The notes under the pieces are model-generated. The model worked only from the letters and a program-made list of their open reading frames with translations, was not told where the DNA came from and did not search any database. Shown here piece by piece: positions 11,355 to 22,020 of a stretch of DNA of 64,000 bases. Origin of the DNA: Megaustenia siamemsis (lineage: Eukaryota > Mollusca > Gastropoda > Stylommatophora > Ariophantidae); assembly GCA_032433765.1 (NCBI GenBank), contig JAVIAB010000102.1, positions 12,428,914 through 12,492,913 on the forward strand, in the 5' to 3' direction. The position numbers and the translations under genes were made by a program. Numbering within the stretch: the stretch's first letter is position 1; every line of letters starts with the position of its first letter.

Positions 11355-11445
11355 TGCTGAAAGCGTATTGAGCCGGAACGATGTTCTAATTTGCGTCATC
11401 CACTTACTACACGAAGCTTTAACCACAGTTTTCTCAATTTCTTTT
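11355..11445 (+). mobile_element. R4 dispersed element
   Basis: CTGCTGAAAGCGTATTGAGC, CGGAACGATGTTCTAATTTG and CCACTTACTACACGAAGCTT match the reverse complement of 10680-10770. Confidence 0.55.
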
Positions 11446-11543
11446 TTTTTTTCTTTCATTTCTCCCTAAAGACCATCCTCATCGATAGTTCTACATCGTT
11501 CTGTTTAGTCGTCAGTTTTTAGTTCGGACTGGCGTCACAACAG

Positions 11544-11798
11544 TCAGGTCATTCCCATATCCGCTCCTCCGCATGTTCCAGCAACCATCGAAGTATTTAC
11601 TTTGACATCACGGATTGTTCCCGTCCTGCATTGAGTGATTGTGTTGCGTTCATTTCCGGTGATGACGATTTCCCCGCTTTCGTCCCTCGTGTCGCCGCGT
11701 TCCACCATTCCCTTGACATGTGGGTTATCCTCTGCTTCCTTGTCGCCATCTTGTGAGAGGTCTTCTTTCAAAGCCCTTACAATGTAATACATGTCCAT
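11544..11798 (-). CDS. Unrecognised 84-codon open frame, possible exon
   Basis: Not recognised. The minus-strand frame is charged and non-repetitive, with ALKEDLSQDGDKEAEDNPHV near its start. This is unlike the low-complexity frames elsewhere. A TGTGTAG lies just upstream, but the polypyrimidine tract is weak, so a splice acceptor is not convincing. It could equally be chance or a decayed element. No neighbour suggests a role. Confidence 0.2.
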   Translation of the reverse strand: MDMYYIVRALKEDLSQDGDKEAEDNPHVKGMVERGDTRDESGEIVITGNERNTITQCRTGTIRDVKVNTSMVAGTCGGADMGMT

Positions 11799-11964
11799 TT
11801 TTAAGGTTTCCTACACAACGGCAAACCCCGCCAACGAGTCGGGTATCTCTCATTGCCGCGAACCCATTCAGTCTATTCCACGAGGGAATGTCCACTTTTA
11901 GAGTGGCCGAGGAAACATGGATATAGATAGGCAGAAATAGATTGAGGCATAGATCAAGAGCGAT

Positions 11965-12600
11965 ATGAACAGAGGGAGATTTGAATGAAAAAGACAAGAA
12001 CAGAGGAAGACTTGAAACATAGGAGATGTGAACAGATGGAGATTTGATTCATAGAAGATGTGAACAGATGGAGATTTGAATCATAGAAGGGATGAATAGA
12101 TGGGGATTTGAATCATAGAAGATGTGAACAGATGGAGATTTGAATCATAGAAGATGTGAACAGATGGAGATTTGAATCATAGAAGGGATGAACAGAGGGA
12201 GATTTAAATCATAGAAGGGATGAACAGAGGGAGATTTAAATCATAGAAGGGATGAACAGAGGGAGATTTAAATCATAGAAGGGATGAACAGAGGGAGATT
12301 TAAATCATAGAAGGGATGAACATATGGAGATTTAAATCATAGAAGGGATGAACAGAGGGAGATTTAAATCATAGAAGGGATGAACAGAGGGAGATTTAAA
12401 TCATAGAAGGGATGAACAGATGGAGATTTAAATCATAGAAGATGTGAACAGATGGAGATTTGAATTATAGAAAGGGTGATCAGAGGGAGATTTGAGTCGT
12501 AGAATAGATAAACAGAGGGAGATTTGAATCGTGGAATAGATAATCAGAGGGAGATTCGAATCATAGGAGACATGAACAGAAGGAGATTTAAAATAAAGGG
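11965..12600. repeat. 32-bp minisatellite, about 20 copies
   Basis: Unit GAACAGAGGGAGATTTAAAT plus CATAGAAGGGAT. Three subtypes (GATGTGAACAGATGG, GGGATGAACAGAGGG, AATAGATAAACAGAGGG) occur in runs. Confidence 0.93.
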
Positions 12601-12605
12601 TGATA

Positions 12606-12708
12606 TGAACAAGGGACGACGTGGACAAAGGGACGACATGGACAAAGGGACGACATGGACAAAGGGACGACATGGACAAAGGGACGACGTGGACAAAGGG
12701 AGACACGA
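12606..12708. repeat. 17-bp array, about 6 copies
   Basis: Unit GACAAAGGGACGACATG, nearly perfect. Confidence 0.9.
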
Positions 12709-12971
12709 AATGATGAAGTATCAAACAGCGGAAGAGAAAAACTGACGGAGCAGTGTATGTGTCTGTGCATGTGTGTGAACAAATAAAGAAATGAATAGAA
12801 GGAGATCTGAATAAACACACACAAGGAAGAGAGATGAGCAGTGGATACATGAACAGAGGAGACAAAAATAAAGGAAGCAGGGAATAGACAGGGGACATTA
12901 CTGCGGGTTGCTCCTACAAACTGATTTGACGCTAACGAATTATCGATAGGGAATAGGGATTTGTTTCTCCC

Positions 12972-13717
<746 letters not shown>

Positions 13718-13733
13718 ATATATATATATAATC

Positions 13734-13775
13734 TTTCGGTCGGTCGGTCCGTCCGTCCGTCTATCTATCTCCCAT
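13734..13775. repeat. Tetranucleotide repeat (GGTC/GTCC/ATCT)
   Basis: Consecutive runs of GGTC, GTCC and TCTA units. Confidence 0.9.
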
Positions 13776-14329
13776 CTCAGTGTTAGTGATACGATTGTTA
13801 TAATTCACATAAGGATCGCATAATGAACTCACGAAAATTTAATTTTGCGCGTGCACCGAAAGGTTAGCACACATAACAAGCTCTAAGCATAAAGGAAAAC
13901 AGGAAAGGTAGGTGGTGGGGGGGGGGGGATATATAACACCAAAAGAATCAGAGGAAGGCAGTGATGACCGTTTCACATTAAAAAGACAACGCTGTAAGCA
14001 ATGCCTCCAACAGAATTACGAAATGTTCCAACGAGATCAATATAAGAGATTAAAGCAGTAGTATTACTCAACATGACCTACTGATATTTTAGTCTCCGAA
14101 ATAGTAATTAGTGTATGTGTGTAATGTATTCTGGGGAAAAAAAAAAAAAAAAAAGATAGCTCTACTTCACTAAAAATAAAGAGCAGACAATTTTTTGGGG
14201 ATAATTTTGTGCAGCGAAGATGAATGTTCTACTCGACATTTTGTTTATTTACTGCTATATACGAGAGCAACTGGGGTAAGTCTAGGCTCGCTCGATACAC
14301 CTGTAGCGCGCAACTGCAACACTGCCACC
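13776..14329. other. Unassigned interval
   Basis: No recognised gene or element. Includes a G run near 13918-13928 and an A run near 14138-14154. Confidence 0.45.
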
Positions 14330-14426
14330 ATGTGTGTACACACACACATATATATATATACACACACACATATATATATATATATACACACACGCACACA
14401 TACACACACACACATATATATATATA
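14330..14426. repeat. (CA)n/(TA)n compound microsatellite
   Basis: Alternating CA and TA runs, ending at the LINE-B 3' terminus. Confidence 0.95.
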
Positions 14427-15166
14427 TCATCAAGTACCGGGCCTGCTGGCGTAGGTGATCATGTCCCTCCACAATTTTCGATCTCTACAGTTATTTATCA
14501 TTTCTTTTCTTGACCTTCTGCCAAGTCATTCTTTTAAGCTGTCAGGTATTTTTTCTCTTTGCTTTCCTCTTATCTCTTTGTCCCTCAATTTTTCCAGTTG
14601 TTCCAATATATTCCAGTTGTTCTCTTCTCATTTCATGGGCAAAAAATGATGATTGTTTCTTCATAATATTGGAAATTAGCTCTCTCTTTGCTCTGACCTC
14701 TTTTAGAACGTTTTCATTACTCTTCTTAGCTGCCCATGGTATTCTCAACATTCTTCTGTAAAACCACATTTCTACAGACTCCAGTGATATTCTTGTTTGT
14801 TATCCTATTGTACATGATTCACATCCATATGTTAAGACTGACTTTACATAACATTAAAGAACTCTTTTTCTTGTTTCGATTGTCAAAAATGGATTGCACA
14901 GTATCTTCCTCATTTTTTGGAAAGCTGCATTACCTGAGCAATTCTGCATCAAACCTCTTTTGTATATCTTCCGTCTGAGGTTTACAAAGTTCCTAAATAT
15001 TTTAATTCATTTACCTGCTTTAATATTGTTCTACTTGTCTTTATTTTGCACTGAGGTGATGTCTTTTTCTTTGTTGCTACCATTACTCCTTTCACTATAA
15101 TGTCTAACATTTCTTGTTAATAATTTTCACTCTTAGCGATTACGACTGTATCATCAGCATACCTTA

Positions 15167-15172
<6 letters not shown>
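14427..15172 (-). mobile_element. LINE-B, 3' half with RT motif
   Basis: The minus strand begins with an RT catalytic motif, LRYADDTVVIAKS (about 15135-15172), and runs through MWFYRRMLRIPWAAKKSNEN to the 3' end GGCCCGGTACTTGATGATAT. YADD is the catalytic pair of the polymerase. Frames are broken in several places. It is truncated 5' at a TA tract that also holds a SINE1. LINE-B resembles LINE-A in layout but differs in sequence and 3' tag. Confidence 0.87.

Positions 15173-15179
<7 letters not shown>

Positions 15180-15241
<62 letters not shown>
15180..15241. repeat. (TA)n microsatellite
   Basis: Continues at 15490-15511 beyond the SINE1. Confidence 0.95.
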
Positions 15242-15245
<4 letters not shown>

Positions 15246-15489
15246 GCCCCCGTCACGCCAAGTGGCGTATAGGGAATAGGATGTTAGTGACCATACATTT
15301 TATAGACCTCCAGGACATGCTTTTTGGGATAATGTGGTCGGTATTACGCCCGTGCCGCTTTACTTTCCCCCCAAAAAAATCAGGTACCCATCTAAGGCTG
15401 GGTGAACCTGGAAGCCGTCGGTTGGGATCGAACCCTACCTCTTGTCCGTTGTAGTCCAGTTCACTAACCACTGAGCTAGCGCGGCTCCC
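15242..15489 (-). mobile_element. SINE1 inside a TA tract
   Basis: Intact palindrome (ACGCCAAGTGGCGT), body and head, with the A box on the minus strand near 15460-15475. TA runs lie on both sides, as for the copy at 13.1 kb. Confidence 0.9.
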
Positions 15490-15569
15490 TATATATATAT
15501 ATATATATATGGAGAAGTAGAACTACATAAATATTTCAATGGACTTTACAGTGCAAGTACCCACCACAA

Positions 15570-16372
15570 CATGAAAATCAATAACAGCACGGTAGAAGTC
15601 ATGAACATTAGGAAATGAAAACGGAACATCACATAACGATAGACGGTCGGCAAATAAAACAAGCGAAGAAATTATAAATTTAAATATTTAAGAACTCTAG
15701 TGACAATCAATTCACAAGAAGCAGAAATAGACTCAAGATGCAACAAAGCTTGTCAAATCATTGGACAGCTATCACACTATTGTCCAACAAGGAAATAACT
15801 CTGGAGGCACTGTACAAAACAATCTTCATCCCAACGTTGTGCTACCAAGCATTTTCCTGCACCCTAGATGCAAGAACAATAAGAAAATTAACCACTGTCG
15901 AGAAGAAATGGGTTAGACGAATGTCAGGAAACATCCTGAGAGATAAGATCAGAAATGAAGAACTGAGAAAAAAGCAAGGAGTAATTCCCGCGTAGAATAC
16001 ATAAAGAAACAACAGATAAAATGGTTTGGCCACGTGCTTAGACAAAAAGACACAACACAACGAGCCTTAAATAAACTTTGCGAGAACATCAGACTCAACG
16101 ACCGACAATGAAAAATATGAATTGATGGAATATTAGAAACACTAGGAAACATAACAGCAATAGAGGCCAGCGGAAGAACAAAAGATGGATTGTTGGAATA
16201 TTAGAAACACTAAGAAACATAACAGCAATAGAGGCCAGCAGAAGAACAAAAGATGGATTGATGCAATATTAGAAACACTAGGAAACATAACAGTAATAGA
16301 AGCCAACAGAAGAGCAAAAGACCACAAATTATATCTCCCATCGACGCTGAAACACACATGAGGAAGGAAAGA
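15570..16372 (+). mobile_element. LINE-E, longest 3' copy
   Basis: The frame 15738-15995 reads LSNKEITLEALYKTIFIPTL, then RKLTTVEKKWVRRMSGNI and a stop. The next segment, in another frame, gives QIKWFGHVLRQKDTTQRALN. This order is usual for the C-terminal part of a non-LTR polyprotein. The end is GACGCTGAAACACACATGAG. Contains an internal 68-bp triplication. Confidence 0.85.
16125..16330. repeat. 68-bp triplication inside LINE-E
   Basis: TATTAGAAACACTAGGAAAC recurs at about 16131, 16199 and 16267, each followed by ATAACAGCAATAGAGGCCAG. Other LINE-E copies have a single unit. Confidence 0.9.
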
Positions 16373-16384
16373 AGAGGAATTTAT

Positions 16385-16545
16385 ATTATATATCTTCTTC
16401 TTATTATTATTTCCTTCCTCATTTGCCTTTCAGCGTCGAGGGGAGATATAATTTGTGGTCTTTTGCTCTTCTGCTGGCCTCTATTGCTATTATGTTTCCT
16501 GGTGTTTCTAATTATCCATCATGTCCATGTTTCTGCACCATATAT
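16385..16545 (-). mobile_element. LINE-E 3' end, inverted
   Basis: The plus strand reads CCTCATTTGCCTTTCAGCGT then CGAGGGGAGATATAATTTGT, the reverse complement of the LINE-E end just to its left. The two copies lie tail to tail with about 40 bp between them. Confidence 0.85.
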
Positions 16546-16689
16546 AGATTTCCCTCTAAAGATTGACAAATAGAGATCGCTGCCTATTTTTCAATAGAAA
16601 AAAAAAGAATGAGGAAAAAGTGCTCATCAAAGTTATGTGAATCCAGTCTTGGCGTATGGGACGGGAGTAAACCCTAGATGATATGTTAA

Positions 16690-17122
16690 CTGATAAGACC
16701 GGCACTTCATGATGATGATGATATGTTAACTGATAAGCCCGGCACTTCATGATGATGATGATATGTTAACTGATAAGACCGGCACTTCATGATGATGATG
16801 ATATGTTAACTGATAAGCCCGGCACTTCATGATGATGATGATATGTTAACTGATAAGACCGGCACTTCATGATGATGATGATATGTTAACTGATAAGCCC
16901 GGCACTTCATGATGATGATGATATGTTAACTGATAAGCCCGGCACTTCATGATGATGATGATATGTTAACTGATAAGCCCGGCACTTCATGATGATGATG
17001 ATATGTTAACTGATAAACCCGGCACTTCATGATGATGATGATATGTTAACTGATAAGCCCGGCACTTCATGATGATGATGATATGTTAACTGATAAACCC
17101 GGCACTTCATGATGATGATGAA
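16690..17122. repeat. 40-bp minisatellite, 11 copies
   Basis: Unit GATATGTTAACTGATAAGCC plus CGGCACTTCATGATGATGAT, almost perfect, with a C/A variant (GATAAGCC/GATAAGAC/GATAAACC). The GCCCGGCACTTCATGATGATGA part resembles the LINE-B end GCCCGGTACTTGATGATGATGA. Confidence 0.95.
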
Positions 17123-17164
17123 CGCTTTTTTTTTAAAAAATTGATTAGTTTTTTTTTTTTTAAA

Positions 17165-17285
17165 CATTTTTTTGGGAAGTAAATGCGGCCTGGTGTGATA
17201 CTGACCACAGGAACCAAACATGTGCTGTGGTCAGAGAAAAATATGGTCACTAACACCATATTCCCCATACGCCTAGCAAGACTTG
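17165..17285 (+). mobile_element. SINE1, diverged 3' part
   Basis: GTCACTAACACCATATTCCC and CATACGCC match the SINE1 body. The head is missing and the palindrome decayed. Confidence 0.65.
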
Positions 17286-17885
17286 GGGGAGAACCTTCAT
17301 TGTTTTTATGCTAATTGCTATTTTATAGGCATTTAAGATATTAATGGAAGATGTTAATGAATGGAACCAAGACTTTCAATAGCGCCGGGGCTGAATGCAG
17401 TCAGCGACTCATAGCTGAGTGTTTACGTCATGATCAATAAACTAAAATGGATGATAACTCTACTACACTTCCATATGTTTGACTTGAGAACAAACTAAGC
17501 GAGGGAAGGTAAGCTAGTACCCGTAAATGGCTTGTTGACGTTGGATGAGTTGGGCCGAAGGACGCAAAACATCGTAGCTTGTTGTAGGCTGCAACACATC
17601 GCAATTACTTTCTTTTAACGCTCTTTTTTTTGCGAGCGGGCAATGCAGAGGAATGATCGTTCGGAAAACTCTGAAACAGAAAAGAAAAACAGTTGATCAT
17701 GGTACGGCTCTAGATGTCAAAATGAATACCTTCCGAGAAAGCGTTCGTCAGCGCAAGGCTGGTGACAGCTCCATAAAATTTGTCTTGGTATGGTACCGAT
17801 GATGGTCATTCTTAAGAACCGTCTCTTTTCATCTCATGTTGGCCATGATTGTAGCAGACGTTGAGCAATCATTTTGCCTGTGCTA
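17286..17885. other. Unassigned interval
   Basis: No recognised gene or element in about 600 bp. Confidence 0.45.
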
Positions 17886-17957
17886 TAGTCACACTCCCAC
17901 ATTACCCCAAAAATCCTGTGCCGAAGGTCTGTAAAAATTATGGCCACTAACACCATA

Positions 17958-18253
17958 GATAATAACCGAATAGCAAAGTAAGCCCTCATGTGGTAAACAA
18001 CAGGTAAGAGGAAAAGAAGAAGACCCAGAGAGACACTGAGAAGAACACTGATGAGAGAGGCAAGAGCAGCAGGAATCGGCTCCCTCAATGAGATAGAGCT
18101 GCTTGCACATAATAGAGACAAATGACGAGATTTGATAAATATCTTTAAAAGAATTGGAAACTGCTAGAAAGAAAAAAATTAGATAAGAGAAGGAGTATCT
18201 TGGTCTACGACCTACGGGCCGGTTACGGCTCAAAAGGTCAATAGATAGATAGA
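17958..18253 (+). mobile_element. LINE-C 3' fragment with 72-bp flanking duplication
   Basis: Contains GGAAAAGAAGAAGACCCAGA and ends CAATAGATAGATAGATAG, the LINE-C tail. About 72 bp on its left (17886-17957) and right (18254-18325) are the same sequence with scattered substitutions, including the TAGTCACACT boundary and the SINE1 piece. Confidence 0.82.
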
Positions 18254-18341
18254 TAGTCACACTTCTACATTACCCCAAAAATTATGTGCCGAAGGTCTGT
18301 AAAAAATTATGGTCACTAAAAACATATTCCCTATACGCCAC

Positions 18342-18975
18342 AATGCTTGCATTGTTATGTGTGTTACGTCATCGTAAATCCCTAGACCGGCCGTTCGCTA
18401 ATTTTACGGTCTGTTGTTTTTTGTGCGACGGGGATAATCTGACGACTAACTGTGTGTTTATATGTTCCGAATTGGAGTCAACAACGATGACCTAACATCA
18501 TCAAGCGCTATACATTTTTAAAGAAATATGACGATCATCACTTTCGGGAGGACGTGAACTTCTGGTATATGGTGGATAGGCGGCAGGAACCATTGCAGGC
18601 TATGCATGAAAAGTGTTCCTTGTCGCAGTTTCCTCATATTCCAAGTCCATGGGGTACTGGTTGGTCTCGAGGCAAGGCGCCGGCCTCGGGACAGAGAGGT
18701 TGTGGGTTCAAATCTCGGCTACACCGGTTGGGATTTTTATTTATGATTTCTCTCTGCGACAACCACCCCTGGTCTCAGCAGCGAGGCCCGGCTTGAAACG
18801 TCAGTTACTCATCGACGGAAAAAAACATGAGTACCTCCGAAGTCGGAGTTATCTGCCTGTGCGGCGAGGGACCCCTGTGCACGCGGCTGCCAGGGAAAAA
18901 TATATTAACACGCAAAACTCAGTTCCTAGTCTCTAGGGACTTCGTCAGAATTGAAAGCTGGCGAACGCAACAACA
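18342..18975 (+). mobile_element. 634-bp retroposon ending in SINE2
   Basis: Bounded by ATACGCCAC (18333-18341 and 18976-18984). The first half (ATGTTCCGAATTGGAGTC, CATCATCAAGCGCTATACAT) recurs alone at 50.04-50.17 kb. The second half, from about 18657, is SINE2: TTGGTCTCGAGGCAAGGCGC, a B-box-like GGTTCAAATCTC at 18705-18716, CCTCCGAAGTCGGAGTTATC, and an end CGAACGCAACAACA. SINE2 also occurs alone at 40.27 and 53.78 kb, so either SINE2 is the 3' part of a longer element or this is a fusion. Confidence 0.75.
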
Positions 18976-19028
18976 ATACGCCACTTGGCGTGACGGGGCT
19001 CTTTACATTTTTATATAATAGTCACACT

Positions 19029-19373
19029 CATCAGGGGGTTCATATTCTTAGCGTGTTAGAAAGGTGGTACCTCACCCAAGCTGTTATGGCTTATTCGGAG
19101 TCTAACAATTGTAACTTGTACTTTTCTGTTGAGCAGGTAGTGGGAATCATTTGTTCTGGTAGCCATGGTGTTCTGTGTTCCATTTATTCGTGCATTTGTT
19201 CTTCACAAGCCTCTTCCTCACAAGTTGTACTTGTATGTGGCTGGTGTCATTTGAAGAAGAAATAAACAGTACCAGTTATTGAAATCAGCGGTGTGACGTA
19301 ACATACTAATAGTTTTGGTAGCTTTGTGGCTAGCGACCAGGAGGGGAGTTAGTTTGATCCTAAACACACTCTT
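19029..19373. other. Unassigned interval
   Basis: No recognised gene. A 104-codon frame crosses it (18951-19265) but begins inside SINE2. Confidence 0.4.
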
Positions 19374-19552
19374 CTTCTTCTTCCATTCCTCATTTGCGTT
19401 TCAGCGTCGAGGGGAGATATAATCTTTTGCTGTTATTCGCCTCTGCTGCTGTTATGTTTCCTAGTGTTTCTAATATTCCGTCAATCCATCTTTTTCGTGG
19501 TCGGACCTTGGGTCTGGGTGTCCTGGCAACGTTTATCGAAGGCTCGCTGTAT
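19374..19552 (-). mobile_element. LINE-E 3' fragment
   Basis: CCTCATTTGCGTTTCAGCGT and CGAGGGGAGATATAATCTTT are the inverted LINE-E end. It extends to GACCTTGGGTCTGGGTGTCC. Confidence 0.8.
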
Positions 19553-19894
19553 GAATGAGCTAATTGTGGTCAAAAACACATAAATGACTGCGTACGGAAA
19601 GTTAGCAAACCAGAGCTGGCTGAGTCTTTACTCATACTCTTTCAGGCGATCCAGGTAACATGTTACAATCTTAGTTAAGTGAGTAATGACTGGACATGAA
19701 ATGCGAAATTTAATCCCGCCACCCACACCCACCGCCTCAAAAAAAATAGCATGAGACGAAATTAGTGTTAAATGTGTCGGGCTGAAATAAGGAAATATTA
19801 TACTTCCACGTAAACTGCGACGCAACGCACCTAACGTCATTTTCTTGAGGTACAATAAAGAGAGCCATAATTCGTCGACCTAAGAATTAACAAT
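19553..19894. other. Unassigned interval
   Basis: No recognised gene or element. Confidence 0.4.
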
Positions 19895-20458
19895 AGGTAT
19901 ATGGCTTGCGCAAACTCATCAACACAAACACAAAACTTAGACTATTCCAATCAAACGTACTGTCAACCCTTACGTACGCGTGTGAGAGCTGGAAAACAAC
20001 AAGAGATATAGAAACAAAGTTGAACGCATTCGAAAATAAATGTCTAAGGAAAATACTTGGTATAGCGTGGAACGAATTCAAAACAAACTAGGAAATTAGA
20101 GAAATCGCCAATCAACCACTAATATCTTCAGTAATCAAGAAAAGACGATGGTCATATGTTGGACATGTGATGAGGAGAGATAATAACCGAATAATGAAGC
20201 AAGCCCTCATGTGGGAAACAACAGGTAAGAGGAAAAGAGGAAGACCCAGAGAGACACTGAGAAGAACATTGATGAGAGAGGCAGAGGCAGCAGGAATCTG
20301 CTCCCTCAGTTAGATCGAGATGATTGCACAGAACAGAAACAAATGGCGAGATTTGATAAAAGATCATTGCAAGGATTGAAACTGCTAGAAAGAAAATCTA
20401 GAAAAAAAGAAAGAATTTCAGGGTTTATGCCCCATGGGCCGGCCACGGTTCGAAAGGT
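19895..20458 (+). mobile_element. LINE-C 3' fragment
   Basis: The frame 19906-20091 reads RKLINTNTKLRLFQSNVLST, then RDIETKLNAFENKCLRKILG, stopping at a TAG after FKTN. The frame continues beyond it as EIREIANQPLISSVIKKRRW. The 3' end (GGCCACGGTTCGAAAGGTCA) runs into a tail of AATAGATAGACAG that is amplified as the 29-bp array. Same family as 62.5-64.0 kb. Confidence 0.9.
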
Positions 20459-20692
20459 CAATAGATAGACAGATTTATCTTGCATGTCAATAGATAGACA
20501 GATTTATCTTGCATGTCAATAGATAGACAGATTTATCTTGCATGTCAATAGATAGACAGATTTATCTTGCATGTCAATAGATAGACAGATTTATCTTGCA
20601 TGTCAATAGATAGACAGATTTATCTTGCATGTCAATAGATAGACAGATTTATCTTGCATGTCAATAGATAGACAGATTTATCTTGCATGGTT
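20459..20692. repeat. 29-bp array, 8 copies, on the LINE-C tail
   Basis: Unit TCAATAGATAGACAGATTTA plus TCTTGCATG, essentially perfect. The first 15 bases are the normal LINE-C terminus. The rest may be former flanking DNA. Confidence 0.95.
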
Positions 20693-20775
20693 TAGTAAGG
20701 TAATAACATGAAAACAGCACACTGTCCCTTCACCACCTTTTATAGCTTCGATTATTTATACTAGTCACAGAAGTG

Positions 20776-21088
20776 TTAACTCTTTCCCTACGTTTCGCCG
20801 CACCATACGCCATGTTAATTTCGGTCGCATACGCTGCGCCGCACAGTGCGTCACTCTCAATTTGATTAGTTTAAAATTGTCATCAAACTATAATCTATTT
20901 ACATGTTTTGTGCCATCTTGGTATTGGTGAAATCTAATTCATTATTTAATTATCTAAAAATGCATATCTAATATATTAAGTATTAGATAAATATAAACAT
21001 GTTGATTAATATTTTAAAACATTAACAATTTTGTCTCTGAAATCTCTACCGCTGAATTGATAAAAACCTTCCGTACTGAAAGAGTTAA
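20776..21088. mobile_element. MITE with TTAA ends (piggyBac-like)
   Basis: TTAA at 20776-20779 and 21085-21088 bounds a 313-bp segment. Its left end reads CTCTTTCCCTACG and the reverse complement of its right end reads CTCTTTCAGTACG, 11 of 13 identical. The interior is AT-rich and non-coding. A TTAA duplication with short terminal inverted repeats is the usual signature of piggyBac-superfamily non-autonomous elements. No transposase is in the window. Confidence 0.68.
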
Positions 21089-21864
21089 TATGCTGTACAG
21101 AACACATAGATATGGTAACACACTTATTAAATGCCGCGTATATAACGAGGAATCACGGACTATCCCATATTTTGAAACACAAGCTCACTCTGAAGTAGTA
21201 AATAACAGCACTCGAGCAAAGCTCGTACACTTTCCGACAGTGAGGTTTCCAAGAATGAAGCAAGATTTGTTAGACTCGGCGCGGCCTCGCGTGACGCAAG
21301 CCGGCATCCAATGATTCGCTCGGAAAAAATAAGTCAGCTCGTCTGCTGTGGTCCACGCCGCGTTGGCTGGAATTCTCTTAAGTGCGGTCACTGGAACAGA
21401 AAGCGATATGTAGAGCCTGGAGACAGTTACACAACATTGATGCTGAATTGCGAGCGGGTAACTGGTTGGTCGGGAAATAAGACGTCGGCATCCGGACACA
21501 ATGTTGTCAGGTTCCAATAACGGACATTTTTAATTTCGAATCAGAAATGTGGCTTTATCTGGGGAATCACAACCAGATCCGATGTCTAGCCCTCTTGGAT
21601 AACGGCTAAGAGCAAGAGGTGATACGTGCATCCTGCACATGTTAATTAAAGAATCATTAGGGGTCGTAGAGAGATGACCAAAAATGGCCGCTTCACGGGG
21701 AAAAGTGTTCATTAAAATTATACCCATGACGAAGGTGAATGGGGTTGGCAGGGAAGTCGCAGCCGTCGTAAACTAGCGACACAACGTCACAACGCCGACT
21801 TAAAGGATGAAAGTTGAAGAAGAACAGACAGTGCTGGAAGAGTGGAGGTATCTGCTCAGCGAGG
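21089..21864. other. Apparently unique interval with unrecognised open frames
   Basis: Non-repetitive and richer in GC than its surroundings. Two overlapping frames on opposite strands, 21057-21314 (+, 85 codons) and 21185-21517 (-, 110 codons), are of ordinary composition, but I recognise neither. Near 21770 GTAAACTAGCGACACAAC resembles the SINE-R body. This is one of the few places where a host exon could hide. Confidence 0.35.
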
Positions 21865-22020
21865 ACATTAGCAGGAGAAAAGGTTTCAGTAGGACATCAC
21901 AGGAGAATAGCAGGGGAAGAAGTTTATGTAGGATATCACAGGAGAATAACAGGAGGAAAGGTTGGAGAAAGACACGACAGAAGAATAGTAGAAGATGCTT
22001 GAGTTGGACATTACAGTGGC
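21865..22020. repeat. Degenerate about 45-bp repeat, 3-4 copies
   Basis: Recurrent GACATCACAGGAGAATAGCAGG-like units, imperfect. Confidence 0.65.

Larger units (their letters stand above)
17896..19018 (+). mobile_element. SINE1 fragment, twice interrupted
   Basis: Pieces of SINE1 lie at 17896-17957, 18264-18341 and 18976-19018. The set is bounded by TAGTCACACT (17886-17895 and 19019-19028), so the fragment inserted first and later received LINE-C (17958-18253) and a 634-bp retroposon (18342-18975). Confidence 0.8.

Noticed and set aside
18554..19265. Frames of 80-107 codons at 18.6-19.3 kb
   Set aside because: They overlap SINE2 in three registers and similar frames follow the other SINE2 copies. 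They mirror the repeat, not a gene.
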